Origin: Lunularia cruciata
Lineage: Eukaryota > Streptophyta > Marchantiopsida > Lunulariales > Lunulariaceae
Assembly (NCBI GenBank): GCA_948567375.1
Contig: OX419760.1
Coordinates: 62,678,911-62,742,910 of the forward strand
DNA length: 64,000 nt
Direction: 5' to 3'
The position numbers were made by a program, and so were the translations under genes. The notes beneath the pieces were generated by a model. The model ran no database searches. It was not told where the DNA came from and saw nothing but the letters and a program-made list of their open reading frames with translations. This document shows positions 34,701 to 45,763 of the stretch, piece by piece. How positions within the stretch are numbered: the stretch's first letter is position 1; every line of letters begins with the position of its first letter.

Positions 34701-37259
34701 GAGGATCCGATTGATTCTTGGTTTTCTGACAAAGCAAGAAGGCGCACGAGATAAACTTTAAAAATAATGAACCATGCAAGAATCCAAAGGTCAACTCACA
34801 CGGAGCAAGCACTTATTGTCGATACCAACATACTACACGATCAAAACCATCCTCATCAGTAAGCAGAAACTGCAAAATGCGGATGGGTTTTATTAGGAGG
34901 GAGTAGGTGCAGGTATCCTCAATCTTGGGTCCTTACACTGACTAATCTCTTCTGGACCAGCCATGGGGCTCTGAGTTCGACATGCTCCTGTAACTCAATG
35001 GATTGGCCGCAGAATATAGCTGGCTTATCAATCCCTATAGGTTCAAGAGAGTCCTGATCAAATGCCTCTCACTTTCACCAGCAAACGTCAGCAAACTCGA
35101 CGAGCATGTTGAAATCCTGACTGACAGAGTACATAACCTGCAGGTGTGTACATCTGCGCTCTATGTTAAGATTGAAGTGGGTAAGCATGGAGTGTAACTG
35201 CGGGGTCTGCCCAACCGAGAAATTGTACGACGAATGGCTGAATCTGTCTAACTATCTGAAACTTAAACCGATTGGGCCATTAGGAATCTCTTTGATGTAA
35301 CGGACATGGCAGAGATGAAAGAGTCTATGAGGTTGTGATCAACCTCTCTAGCCTACCCTCTCTGAGCCTAAATCTGCTACCCCAAGGCTTTAGCCTTCAA
35401 TGACTACTTTCTCGAACTGCAGACCGTCTATCCCAATCCTATTCCTGGTTCACCATACCTGCAGGCTGGAATGTACGTCGAGCATGAAGTCGTGAAAATG
35501 GATTCTCTTTTTCCTCCAGGTTTTCGGCCTGCAGAACAGTCATGTAAGGCACAAGTTATATTTTGACAAGTTGGCTTGAGCATCCGTACTTTGCAAGCTT
35601 GATATCAGCTTTTAGTTCAATTGCTAAAAGTCCAAGATAGCTCTATCGCTATCTTTTTCTAACTAGAGAATGAGTTCTCCGCAGCCAATCGTAATCTGTC
35701 ATTTTCTTCCTCTACTCTGAAAGTTTAAAACAGGTAATGAAATTTAGGTCCGTGCTAGTTGGAAAGATGTACAGGATTACTCAAATCAAGCGGCTCGCTT
35801 GCCGGTAAAACGTGTACCGAATGTGATATATACTATAGATGCCAGCCATCGATAGCATGGAAGTCAACCCAACGATTCAATTATAAGCAAATAAAGATGA
35901 GTAGTTGTAACGGCCAGCGATGATAGTGTCTAGGTTCATAATTCTTCCAGATATCCATCAAGTCAGTCTGAGCACAAGAATAAGCGTGAAGAGGACGTAG
36001 TCAAGCCTACTCGAAGCAGCAATAATTTTTAATACATTTGCAATCCTCAAGAGGATTCAACATCTTGGAGGTGCGTCAAATTTAAACATCTACACACCTC
36101 AAGCTCTCCAATGGACTTCTTTGGAAGAAACTTACAGTTCGTCATAAAACATATCCATAAGCATAGTTTTGCCTGTCCCGACGCCTCCGTATAAGTACAG
36201 ACCACGAACGGAAGGCTGTACTGTCCATTGAGGTATCAGCCGTGAAAACCAACCTCCGCTGTAATGATGATACCCGACTACCGTCAGAAACGTCAACAAC
36301 CGACAGATAAATTCTGAATCTTGAACATTCAACTCATGGCCCTGGCGCATGGCAGATCTGATTGAAGTAGAACTAGCGTACGAAACGCCGACGTGAAGCA
36401 AAGCAGGCAAGTTTAGACATTAACTCACCTCGATCCTTCCTGGGGATCCGAAGAACCTTTTTCCAAGCCCGCCTCCGCTGCCGTGCTGAGGAGAACATCA
36501 TACAGAGCTTGAAGAGCTCTTAATGCATCCTCCTGATCATAGACGGACAGTATTTAAAACCAACCAGACTGAGAAATTAAAGACGTGAGCAAAGAAGTAG
36601 AAGAGTCCAAGCGCGAATGGAAGCACAACTTAGAACGTGAGAACGGCGTGCACATCACATAAAGGATATGCAAGGGCAGATAATTCACTAAAGTAGCGAG
36701 ACCTCTTGACACCGAGCACTGATTCCTCCAGCAAAAAAATTATCATCCACGTGTGACTTCAAAATGATTGATGAAGACTAGGCTCACCTGATATTTATCC
36801 CCAGGCTTGAGATCCCCGGTAGCAATTCGACGCTCATATTCTGCCAAAGGACCAACTGCATCACGAGCCCTGAAGCTACTGTCTGCGATAAATCATTCTG
36901 GCACGTCAATGAAAGAATTCGAACACTCGCACACTTGATATCACTCCAAATACTTTGAATGTCAATAAGCCAAATCAACAACAATCCAGAGCTTGCTGAA
37001 AATTGAGCGATACAAACTAGAAGAAAACCCACTGACCTGCGAGAGAATCCGCCGCAGACGACGAAAACTCTCTCCAAGTGCTGGAATTACATGTCTTACT
37101 TATTCCTCTCGAATTGAACTCAAAGTTAATCGGGCCCTCGATCGAAGATTCACTCTGGGAACAGAAAGAACGACTCGAAACAGCAGAGGCGCTCCTCGCA
37201 ACCTGTGCATGCACTCGAATGCCACGAACTAACCTCACGGCAGACCTCATCTTCTCCAA
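31722..37259 (-). CDS. AFG1: AFG1/LACE1-type mitochondrial AAA-ATPase, 14 exons
   Basis: Exons on the minus strand, each with GT-AG borders: 37259-37037, 36882-36788, 36532-36429, 36258-36136, 35528-35459, 34725-34639, 34422-34357, 34121-34029, 33250-33194, 32966-32838, 32728-32638, 32376-32288, 32113-31923, 31815-31722. They join in phase to 503 codons plus TGA, close to the usual plant AFG1 length. The first ~40 residues are Arg/Ser-rich without acids (MRSAVRLVRGIRVHAQVARS), a likely mitochondrial presequence. Walker A GGVGTGKT is in exon 4, IHFHDFML in exon 5, Walker B LLCVDEF in exon 6, VTDVADALILNRLF in exon 7, and STSNRHPDQLYEGGLQRDLF (sensor/arginine-finger region) in exon 8. It ends at LGFTKDRTISRLTEI plus a variable tail. 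AFG1 proteins are inner-membrane ATPases that aid turnover of respiratory-chain subunits. No stops or frameshifts were found; it is the only intact gene here. Confidence 0.93.
33783..33860 (+). repeat. Dispersed repeat in AFG1 intron 8
   Basis: GGCGGAGTAGC...GAGTGCCAGTACCCCTCGTACC...TCTGCCATAACTC...GTGTCA matches, in order, the blocks at 14533-14605 and 15632-15706. It is a third copy of the same unknown repeat, here inside a gene intron. Confidence 0.65.
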
Positions 37260-37654
37260 ACTCCTTCTCTAAACTCGTGAACCGCGCAGCTTGTATTGCA
37301 AGCCGCTGTGTCAATCTCCTGATAGTCATGTAGTGGAAAACGCTGCTACGCACTTATTCTTCTCTATCTTTCTCTCGCCCCTGTGCACACAACCTTTCAT
37401 CCGGTCCAACATTCCTGCCTCCTGCTCCACTCCCCGGTTCAGTCAATCAAGCGGAAGTCACATTTACGATTTTCTAAAAATTAGAGAAGACGCCTGCTGT
37501 TTCTCAGGAAGAAGCAAGCAAGCCGGCCTCGTGTTGGCGCTACGTTGTAGCTTGGAAGTTATTTGATCATCATCATTATCATATGTACAAGTACCGGTCA
37601 TAGGGATGGATTATCCCAACTCTCAACAGCACGCCGTACCCGCGGACAAACTTC
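37260..37654. promoter_or_regulatory. AFG1 upstream region
   Basis: 395 bp between the AFG1 start codon and the next candidate ORF. It should contain the AFG1 promoter and 5' UTR. I see no clear TATA box; pyrimidine-rich stretches (TTCTTCTCTATCTTTCTCTC near 37359) are common near plant transcription starts. Open frames here are in other frames and lack support. Confidence 0.4.
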
Positions 37655-37927
37655 TTAAGACCCAATATGCGGCAGGAAGAGTCGCAGCAATCTGCGGCAA
37701 AAGTAACCCAGCGCTGCTGCAGAATCTAAAGCTCGTCGTCCGCTCATCAAGATCTTGACACTAAACTCTGCAGCCCTTTTCTCATCGAAAGGAACTGCCA
37801 CGTCTTCTCGCATTCCGCCAAATTTCAGCAGTTGTCCGTCCTTGACTCCATGTGCCGTGGAGGGCCTCCTAAAGCCTTGGCCTCCTCTATTCCCGCCCAC
37901 TAAACCCCCACGTCTACGCTCAGCCAT
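37655..37927 (-). CDS. Candidate small ORF, 90 aa, unknown
   Basis: Starts MAERRRGGLVGGNRGGQGF and ends at a stop at 37655. It has a basic Gly/Arg-rich N-terminus, then LLKFGGMREDVAVPFDEKRA. The region is GC-rich and resembles host coding sequence more than the surrounding repeats. It may be a first exon whose downstream exons I cannot join, or chance. No family recognised. It shares AFG1's strand, 0.4 kb upstream of the AFG1 start. The plus-strand frame 37755-38210 overlaps it and runs into a LINE, so it is less likely to be real. Confidence 0.3.
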   Translation of the reverse strand: MAERRRGGLVGGNRGGQGFRRPSTAHGVKDGQLLKFGGMREDVAVPFDEKRAAEFSVKILMSGRRALDSAAALGYFCRRLLRLFLPHIGS

Positions 37928-38214
37928 AGCTAGAAGCTCTCAAGGCGCCAAGACAAGCCAAGCCAAACCAAGGCATCCAGTTTTCTCCCGTCGTAGCAAT
38001 TCTAGGGTTTCCTCGAGACCTTCCCCTCTTCGTCCAGAACAAACTTTCGGGCCACTCACAAGTCGCCACCTAGGATTCCGCCATTCTAGACAGTGTCTGC
38101 AACTCGGGTTATTTTCTCGGTCTTTCTCTAATCCAATAGTCTCTTCCACTCCTCGGGTCACTAAAGCATGTTTTCGTTATCAGGTCACTAGAGCCTTACT
38201 TCGTTCTTGATCCA

Positions 38215-39125
38215 GCTAGAGCATAGTTTTTTGGATCCTAGCTCGACTGAGCATTAAGGCATTTTGATTTGCACCATCCATTTTGGCATTTTGATTTGCA
38301 CCATCCATTTTCTCTACAGCGATGAAATTTTGCCCAGGTTGGATTCACCAGTATGCATCTTTGTAACTCGCTTGTGAGTGTGATTCTACACAGTAACAAT
38401 GGTCCATATAATGTGATGTCCTTATGAAAGATAGAGGATAGCTACTCGTGATGCCATCAAGGATATAGTGTTTGCTACGGTTCAAGAGAGTGGATACCTT
38501 ACTTGGAAGGAGTGTTCATATTTTTTGCAAATGACACATGTCAAAGTAGATTTATACTTAGTCCAAGATGATCAGGTGATAATGGCGGATGTTGTGGTTA
38601 TTGACTCTATGCGGGATGCATTGTTGGAGCGAGCGATTGCTCATCTTCCTGGATGGGCGGCGAGTGGTGCGATACCACACAAAGTCTCCAAAGTATAGGG
38701 GTATGCAGCAAGGTCACCTCTTTGTTCCACTAGTCTTGGAGTTATATGGAGCGATGGACATGGCATTCAACACATTTGTTAAGAACTGCATAAGAACTTA
38801 TCATATTAGATGCCATGAGGTACTATTCTCACTCTCATACTTTGTAGCATAATTTAGACAGCATGTGTCCATTGCTCTATAGAGAGCATTCGGTGATGCA
38901 ATCCATAGGAGAGCAATCACTCTAGGTGATGCTTCTTTAGAGGATCAAGTAGTTTGTAGACCTCATGACTTGCATAGCTCGGACATCTTGGGTGCGGTAA
39001 GGTAGATTTCTCATATCGACACTATTGAAACCTAGTCCCATTTTACCTCTTTTGTCTCTCCCTTTATAGCTTGATGGGGTCTTCTTAACCTTCTTGTGTT
39101 CTATGAGGTTGACTTTTTTGAAATT
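38215..39125 (+). pseudogene. LINE copy B: C-terminal region and 3' tail
   Basis: Begins with GGATCCTAGCTCGA and the duplicated GGCATTTTGATTTGCACCATCCATTTT (38266 and 38284). It continues through a decayed zinc/REL region (frame 38468-38698: ESGYLTWKE, VDLYLVQDDQVIMADVVV), a shifted frame with RGMQQGHLFVPL and a C-terminal block, then the 3' tail with eroded hairpins (TAGTCCCAT, TGATGGGGTCTTC). It is more diverged than copies C and D. The minimal 5' end abuts the GC-rich region upstream of AFG1. Confidence 0.7.
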
Positions 39126-39302
39126 TTTTTAATATCCCATAGTGTAGCTAGGAACATCTGCTAAGTCAAAAGACGACATAATGGTTGGGCTCCTATGATA
39201 GCAATCTCCATTGTCTCTACTTTCCAAAAGTCAAAAACTATTTGTGGGAATCTAGACCGTACATTGGAAGCCTTCAGAAATACCAAAGCAATAAGAATAT
39301 AA

Positions 39303-39420
39303 TATAGAGAATTTTTAGATACATCACACTTTTTTACTTAATATCACACCGCGCACACCATATTACACACTAGATGTGGTGTATTAGTAAAAAATGTGGT
39401 GTATTCTTACAATCTCTCTA
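39303..39420. mobile_element. Candidate MITE-like inverted repeat
   Basis: A ~118-bp near-palindrome. The left arm TAGAGAATTTTTAGATACATCACACTTTTTTACT pairs imperfectly with the right arm ...AGTAAAAAATGTGGTGTATTCTTACAATCTCTCTA. It sits next to (TA)n at 39418-39440, so a TA target duplication (Tc1/Mariner-like) is possible but cannot be proven. No coding capacity. Confidence 0.5.
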
Positions 39421-39440
39421 TATATATATATATACATATA

Positions 39441-40459
39441 TAGTTCATTATTGGATATAGATCTGTCCATGACAATTTGGAGAAGTATAGAACTTACCTT
39501 GAAAGGCTTTCCAAGTGTACAAAATAGTTCGACATTTTAACTTGGATGAGATCACTATCTATTACTAAGAGAACCACTTTCCCACAATATGAAGATAGTG
39601 GGAGGACAACTTTCGACTTACAAGGCTCCAAAAGTCCTTTCTTACACTACCTCTCTCTTGGCAGAACAGTTTAGTCGGAGCCTTTCCCTGGCCAAAAGAT
39701 CCGCTATCCTAGCCCTCTACTATTCAAGATCTAGAAACTATACGTGTACGTAGTTGCCTTCTGCACCGACAAGCTGCCATGGTTGACACAAGTGGCCACT
39801 GCCGATTAGCTAAGAAGAGAAAAAGGCTCACGTAGAAGACATGAGGCATGGGGAGACCCTATTAGAAGAAGGGAGACAAGTGCTTTCGCTAGTACCACGT
39901 GGCAGTGGAAGAAAATTCTCGGTTCTTCCAAAGTTGCACAGGCAGAACGATGTGACGCTATCACACGGATCATGCGTTACGAGAGGCGTGCGCGAACGGA
40001 GCAATGTCTTGTGCAGACAAGTTTGAGTAATCAAGAATCGCAGTGTACAGTAACGTAAGTCACTTGCAATTGCCGTTGACTTCTGTAACTTTAGCCAGGA
40101 GTGAGAGTTGTTCTACGAGAGTGTTAAGAGTTCAAAGTGTCGAAGTTGGGACTCGGGCTCTCTGTCCCTTTTGCTCTTGTTAGTTAGTGCCTTGTATTTC
40201 TTTACGGGCTGTACTATTGGCCATCCGGATCCATTCTACCTATCTAGGATAAAACGAGACACAGACTCCATCTAACGGAAGATGCGAAGACCCCTTAAGA
40301 AATTAAAAAGAACAGGCTCGGCGAGATCTTCGAGCAGGTTGTATGCTGTATCACAAAACCTTTATCCTAGAACGGGAATTATGATACCAAGATTGTGATG
40401 CACACAAAGGGCTGTTGTCAGGGCATGGAGACGGTCATAAATGTAAGTCGAACACCAAT
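39441..40459. other. Unassigned sequence
   Basis: No recognisable gene or repeat. Overlapping plus and minus open frames at 39828-40034 mirror each other and carry no motif. Confidence 0.45.
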
Positions 40460-40469
40460 TTTTGTAAAT

Positions 40470-40565
40470 ACTATTTGCTATTATTGGGTTTTAGCCTCAT
40501 TATCCTTATACAGCTTGATGGGTCTTCCCATCCTTCTTGTTATCGTCCTCGGTCACTGTTTCCCA
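40470..40565 (+). mobile_element. Short LINE 3'-end insertion
   Basis: Carries TTGGGTTTTAGCCTCAT (decayed first hairpin), CTTGATGGGTCTTCCCATCC and a modified terminus. It is flanked by a matching TTTTGTAAAT on the left (about 40460) and right (about 40566), a likely ~10-bp target duplication. Confidence 0.6.
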
Positions 40566-40861
40566 TTTTGTAAATCATAGCAATCCAAAGAAGTTCGTCA
40601 GGGTCTGGCGAAAGACAGCGGTACTTATAACGTGTTATCCAGTAGACTCTTATGGATGTCCTTTAGAGCACTATTTCTGTACTTTATAAGCAAAACTGCA
40701 CATGCAAAAAGCGGTAGATTTGTCAGAGGTCAACTGTTTATATTTGCAGTCTCAAAGTACTCGTAGAGAAATGAAGCTTTTGAACTTTTAGTGTTTTCTA
40801 TATAAGACTCATCCTTCCCTCATAAGAAGACTCGTCCTTTCTATATAAGACTCATCCTTCC

Positions 40862-40958
40862 CATGGGGCTTAGCCCCATGTTACCTTTTTTGTCTCTCCC
40901 TTGTAAGGCTTGATGGGGTCTTCCCATCCTTCATTTTTCCTACGCAGTCGCCTTTTTT
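40862..40958 (+). mobile_element. Short LINE 3'-end insertion, hairpins intact
   Basis: Starts with the palindrome CATGGGGCTTAGCCCCATG (40862-40880), then TTACCTTTTTTGTCTCTCCC, GATGGGGTCTTCCCATC and TACGCAGTCGCCTTTTTT. Lacks any LINE coding sequence. Paired tail-to-tail with the minus-strand LINE end at 41015-41145. Confidence 0.8.
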
Positions 40959-41014
40959 CCCTCCTGAGCTATCACACTGCACTTCTTTTACCATCTGGGC
41001 GAAGAGAACGAAGA

Positions 41015-42745
41015 AGGAGACCGCGTAGGAAAAACGAAGGATGGGAAGACCCCATCAAGCCGGACAAGGGAGAGACAAAAAAGGTAACATGGGGCTAAGC
41101 CCCAATAGAGTCTATATGAGAAATCTGCCCTACCGCACCTAAGATAGCCGAGCTATGCAAGTCGCAAGGTCTACACACAACCGGAGCATCCAAAAAAACA
41201 TCACCTAATGTGATTGCTCTCCTATGGATTGCACCAGTCACTACACTCTGTAGAGCAATGGACACACGCTGTCTAAAATATGCTACAAAGTATGAAAGTG
41301 AGAGTGGTACTCCTTGGCGCCTAACATGATGAGCTCTCGTGCACTCCTTGACAAATGTGTCAAATGCCGTGTCCATCGCTCCATATAAGTCCAAGGCTAG
41401 AGGAACAAAGAGGTGACCTCGCTGCATGCCCCTATACTTGGAGACCTTGCGACCTGCTGCTGCACTCGCCGCCCCTCCAGGGAGATGGGTAATCACTCCC
41501 TCCGAAACTGTATCCCGCGTAGGGTCCGTAACCACGACATCCGCTACTGTCACCTGATCATCTCGGACCAAGTATAAGTCTGCCCTAACACGTGTCATCC
41601 ACAAAGCATACGAACGCTCCGTCCAAGTCAAGTATCCACTCTCTCGTGCCATAGCAAACATTATGTCTCTAATGGCATCATGGGTAGCTATCCTCTGTCC
41701 TCCAAAAGGACCCCGTGTCATGTGGACCGCTGCTGCATCTAGTGTAGAACCACATTGTAATACTTCAAGGACAAGAGAAGAGAGAAAACACAGATTGTAC
41801 ACTCAAACATTCGATGCCCCAAAGGAGCACCTTCTCTTTATTATATAGACAAAGAGGATCTCCTCCAAGGAAGCTCCACCATAGGATTAGGGACACAGAT
41901 AGGTGATATGTCAGCAAGCTCCACCCTTGGATTACTTACTTGGATGGGTGACATGTCTGGTCTAGGTCCTATTTGGTTGGTCAAACAAGCTTTGACCGGA
42001 GGGTATCTTTTAGGGAATCTTCTTGTAGGAATCTCAGAATCACGTGAGTAAGGTACCGTTGGAAAGCTCTCAATGAGACAAACAAGGGGGAGGGAAGGCC
42101 AACCTTTCTTCTGTTGGGGGGGGGATCTGCACATTTTTTAGGCCTAATTCATCCGTTTAGGCCTCCGAAATTGCCTTCAAAGATTTCAAGCATATTTTGG
42201 TTCCTACTCTATTAGTAGAAGTCCCCTTTTGGTGATATCTCTTTCTGATCTGTTTAGTCCATCATGTGTAACATCCTTCCAGATGTTACCAAACCAATTC
42301 TCACCTTTAAATCATATGTCTAGCTATTGGTTCTAAGGTTCTCAAGTCTATTTCTATTCTGCCCTATTAGTAGAAGTACTCTTTTGGTGATACTTCTATC
42401 TTATCTATTTTGACCATCATGTATGACATCATTCTAGATGTTACCAAACCAAATTTCACATCTAGATCATATGGCTAGCTCTTGGTATTACACACACTCA
42501 CAAGTGAGTAATGAAGATGCAGATGGGTGGACCAAACCTAGGCAAAACCTCATCGCTGTAGAGAAAGTAGCTGGTGCAAGTCGGAAAGTCCTTATGCACG
42601 GTCGAGCTAGGATCCAAGAGCTTGCACCCTTGCCGGAGCAAGAGCAAAGACGGCAAAGCAGAATAGTGGACCAATTATGGGAGATTGTAGAGGCTGCTGG
42701 AGAGTGTGGAGACGAGAGAGGAGAGGGAGAGACATGAGACAATAT
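41015..42745 (-). pseudogene. LINE copy C: REL region and 3' tail, split by a solo LTR
   Basis: On the minus strand, 42742-42498 gives the upstream part (ASSWILARPCIRTFRLAPATFS...HPSASSLLTCEC). The frame then resumes at 41750 with CGSTLDAAAVHMTRGPFGGQRIATHDAIRD, VRADLYLVRDDQVTVADVVVTDPTRDTVSEG and GMQRGHLFVPLALDLYGAMD, to the stop at 41095. The tail includes GGGGCTTAGCCCC and GATGGGGTCTTCCCATC and ends GCGGTC near 41020. Except for the inserted LTR and one lost Cys (CPFGG to GPFGG), this 3' coding part is the least damaged of all copies. The plus frame 42438-42737 is its antisense shadow. Confidence 0.82.
41756..42492 (+). mobile_element. Solo LTR inserted in LINE copy C
   Basis: 737 bp with terminal TGTAATAC (41756) and GTATTACA (42492). 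The left flank CACAT (41751-41755) and right flank CACAC (42493-42497) form a 5-bp target duplication with one change. Other LINE copies read straight through as ACCACACTCACAAG. There is no internal coding. A possible TATA element TTATATAG lies near 41841. The right half has two tandem ~130-bp units (about 42205-42350 and 42362-42480) sharing CTATTAGTAGAAGT and CCAGATGTTACCAAACCAA. Orientation is unknown. Confidence 0.85.
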
Positions 42746-43250
42746 CTATATTTTTTGAGGGTTCTCTAGTACGTAGCACTCAAGTGAATAGTATATTATT
42801 TTTGTTTTTCAATTCTAGTTCCATTGGCACCTAGATTGAAGCTATAAAGAATGGAGTAGAAAAATATGAGGATTTTTAGTTTTTTTTAGGGTTTAGATTG
42901 ATCATTATACATTGAGAGTGATGGGTCAGAAATTTTCATTTCCAATCTCTTGGTTTTCATGATTAAGGTATATGGGAATTTAGTTTGAAAACTTTGGAGA
43001 TGGAAATTGAAAGTTATGAGAGTTATAGATTTTAGGGTTTGGAGAGATTGTTTTCTTATGTGAGTTGGGATATGAGGGGTTGTGGTTTTGCAGATATGGG
43101 GAGATATGAAGAGGAGTAGCATGTGTTACTATCATTATTCTTGTGCTAGCCATGGCTACACTTGCCCATGTGGGGTTGCCTAGAGCGGGTCAGGATACAC
43201 CATGCTCGGTGTGTCACTGATGCTTTACCTCACAAGGGGTAAAGACCCAT

Positions 43251-43985
43251 GTGGGAACGATGCACAAGGACTATGATTGGACCACTTGGGATGCTCACAT
43301 GAGACAAGCAACCACATTAACAACAATGACACTCGGGATTATACACGCTTCTTTCATCCCTTCGTTGATCGTTCCAAGGATACCGATTGAGTCGTGGGAG
43401 TGGTTAGCTTCTCAGGCGGGTTGCATTTTGGGGTTATTTGAGACTAGTTTTCCATGTCCACAGCTATTCCATAGGCTACTCCGCACACTCCATGATGAGG
43501 CTAGACAAGATTTTCGCCTACCACTTGATTGTTTGGCACGTGATCCCTTGGATGAGTTAGCATGGTTCTTATTCCTTTTACTCCTTTGATGGTGTCTTTG
43601 TTGTGCTAGAGGAGGACGTGCAGGGCATAGAGAGGTGGCTGCTAGATTTTGTTGATTCCGAGCGGGGTATTGGGCAGCCCTTTAGGAGGAGTCTATTAGG
43701 GCTACATGATTTAGGAGATAGGCATCCCCACATGATACCACACAGTCCACTCAATTACGACGATGTAGGACATTGGGTCAAGCGGGAGAGTTTAGTAGAG
43801 CAGCACGAGCGCTACACCCTTTGTCTATAGCGAGTCCTACTGATGAGACTATCTCTTACCTATGCTCACTACATCCTATAGCAGGAGAGGGACTACCACT
43901 AGAGGTCTTAGCTTATTAGCCTGAGCAGCCTTTATGTCTTGATAGGTCGCTATTTTCACAAGCATTGTGCATTGCCTCTCGCCTT
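43251..43985 (+). pseudogene. LINE D pre-RT region
   Basis: Frames 43251-43589 and 43603-43830 hold ESWEWLASQAGCILGLFETS, LPLDCLARDPLDELAWFLF and DVQGIERWLLDFVDSERG. This lies just upstream of the RT and corresponds to the N-terminal extension of LINE polyproteins. I see no zinc finger or AP endonuclease motif in it, which fits an element relying on a C-terminal endonuclease. Interrupted by TGA near 43588 and TAG near 43828. Confidence 0.6.
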
Positions 43986-43997
43986 TCCTAAGGAGGC

Positions 43998-44810
43998 TTG
44001 TCAAGGATAGTTTATGAGGACCTTAGAGATTGCTTCCAGGTAGATGATCCTTTTAGTGGTTTTACCAAGTTGTTTCAAGTGGCTACAGCAGTAGCAAGAG
44101 GAGACACTCCCATGTCTATTAGTCGAGTGTTAGGTGCTAGTCAACTTCTCGCAATGGAGAATGACATGAGAGGCATTAGACCGATTGCTATTGGAAAGAT
44201 CTTTTTGCATTTGGTTAGTCATACCATTGTCTTTCAACGTTGTTCTCACTTTAGACAATACTTTAGTCCACATCAGTTTGGAGTAGCTACACTTGGTGGA
44301 TGTGAAGCTATATCTCTAGGCATTAGAGCACTCCTAGATATCCATCCGGAGTGGGTTGTCCTATAGGTGGATGTTGAGAATGCTTTTAATAGCGTCTCAC
44401 GGGCATCCATCTTTAGAGAGCTTAGGGAGGCTGGTGGATCCTTAGCGAGTCTCATTCCTTTTGTGCATTCTTTTTACAGCTCTCTTGCTTCCCTTTACTA
44501 CCAGCATGGTGGTTCACAGGAAGGAGTCACCATCTTGGAGTCAGCTGTTGGTACACGTCAGGGAGATCCTTTTGGGGGGGGAGGCTTATTTGCCATGGCT
44601 CACTTTAGAGCTCTCCTATCTACTACTTTGGCCATGCCAGGTTGTGTATTTCCCTCCTTGGTAGATGATACACACATCGTATGCCCTATAGATCAGATTA
44701 GGCATGCCTTTGACTACTTGACTACCAAGTTACATCTAGTAGGCATGAGAGTCAAAGTGCAGGGCATGGTCCCCTTTAGGTATCCCTCCCCACCTTGAGC
44801 TTCTAGAGGG
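43998..44810 (+). pseudogene. LINE D reverse transcriptase
   Basis: Non-LTR RT blocks in order: GIRPIAIGKIF, QFGVATLGGCEAI, then (after TAG at 44364) VDVENAFNSVSR with the first catalytic Asp, TRQGDPFGG, and LVDDTHI as the (F/Y)xDD box. A run of seven Gs near 44575 probably marks a one-base slip, since GDPFGGGG is longer than the usual GDPLG. Motif style (GIRPIA, QxGV, QGDP) is that of early-branching LINE families. Confidence 0.87.
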
Positions 44811-44983
44811 GTGTATCACATCCACATATGGACTTTGTGTTCTTGGAGTGCCAGTAAGATTGGAGGATTTTATCACACACTTCCTAGATGTTGCCCTTGT
44901 AGAGGATGTTCTCCATGTGGATGACCTTCAATTATAGGAGATCCGCATGTGGCATTTGGTAGACTCTCTTCCAATATTTCTCG

Positions 44984-45763
44984 TTGATCATCCTACCTCA
45001 TCCCATTAGGGCATTCCGACTAGCACCAACTACTTTCTCTATAGCGATGAGGTTTTGCCTAGGTTTGGTCCACCCATCTGCATCTTCATTACTCACTTGT
45101 GAGTGTGGTTCTACACTAGATGCAGCAGCGGTCCACAAGACACAGTGTTATTTTGGAGGACAGAGGATAACTACCCATGATGCCATTAGGGACATAGTGT
45201 TTGCTATGGCACAAGAAAGTGGATACTTGGCTTGGAGGGAGCGTTTGTATGCTTTACAGACGACAAGTGTCAAGGCAGACTTATACTTGGTCCAAGATGA
45301 TCAGGTGACAATAGCGGATGTTGTGATTATGGACCCTACACGGGATACAATTTTGGAAGGAGTGATTACCCATCCCCTTGGATGGGCGGCAAGCGCAGCA
45401 GCTTGTCGCAAGGTCTCCAAGTATAGGGGCATGCAGCGAGGTCACCTCTTTGTTCCTCTAGCCTTGGACTTATATGGAGCGATGGACATGGCATTTGACA
45501 CATTTGTCAGGGAGTGCGCGAGACCTTATCATGTTAGGCGTCAAGGGATACCACTCTCACTTTCATACTTTGTAGCATATTTTAGACAGTGTGTGTCCAT
45601 TGCTCTACATAGGGCAGTGGCTGGTGCAATCCATAAGAGAGCAATCACATTAGGTGATGTTTCTTTGGATGCTCCAGTTGTGTGTAGACCTTGCGACTTG
45701 CATAGCTCGGATATCTTAGGTGCAGTAGGGCAGATTTCTCATATAGACTCTATTGGGGCTTAG
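44984..45763 (+). pseudogene. LINE D zinc motif and restriction-like endonuclease
   Basis: A 259-codon open frame: TCECGSTLDAAAVHKTQC (CxC...HxxxxC zinc motif), FGGQRITTHDAIRDIVFAMA, VKADLYLVQDDQVTIADVVI (candidate PD-(D/E)xK core: DL...ADV), KYRGMQRGHLFVPLALDLYG, SLSYFVAYFRQCVSIAL and a C-terminal CRPCDL. Closely matched in copies A, B and C. In R2-like elements such a domain after the RT nicks the target DNA. The exact catalytic residues need alignment. The short stretch 44811-44983 connects it to the RT in another frame. Confidence 0.75.

Noticed and set aside
37755-38210. 151-codon plus-strand ORF
   Set aside because: Overlaps the minus candidate ORF, is proline/serine/arginine-rich as expected for antisense of GC-rich sequence, and ends inside LINE copy B.
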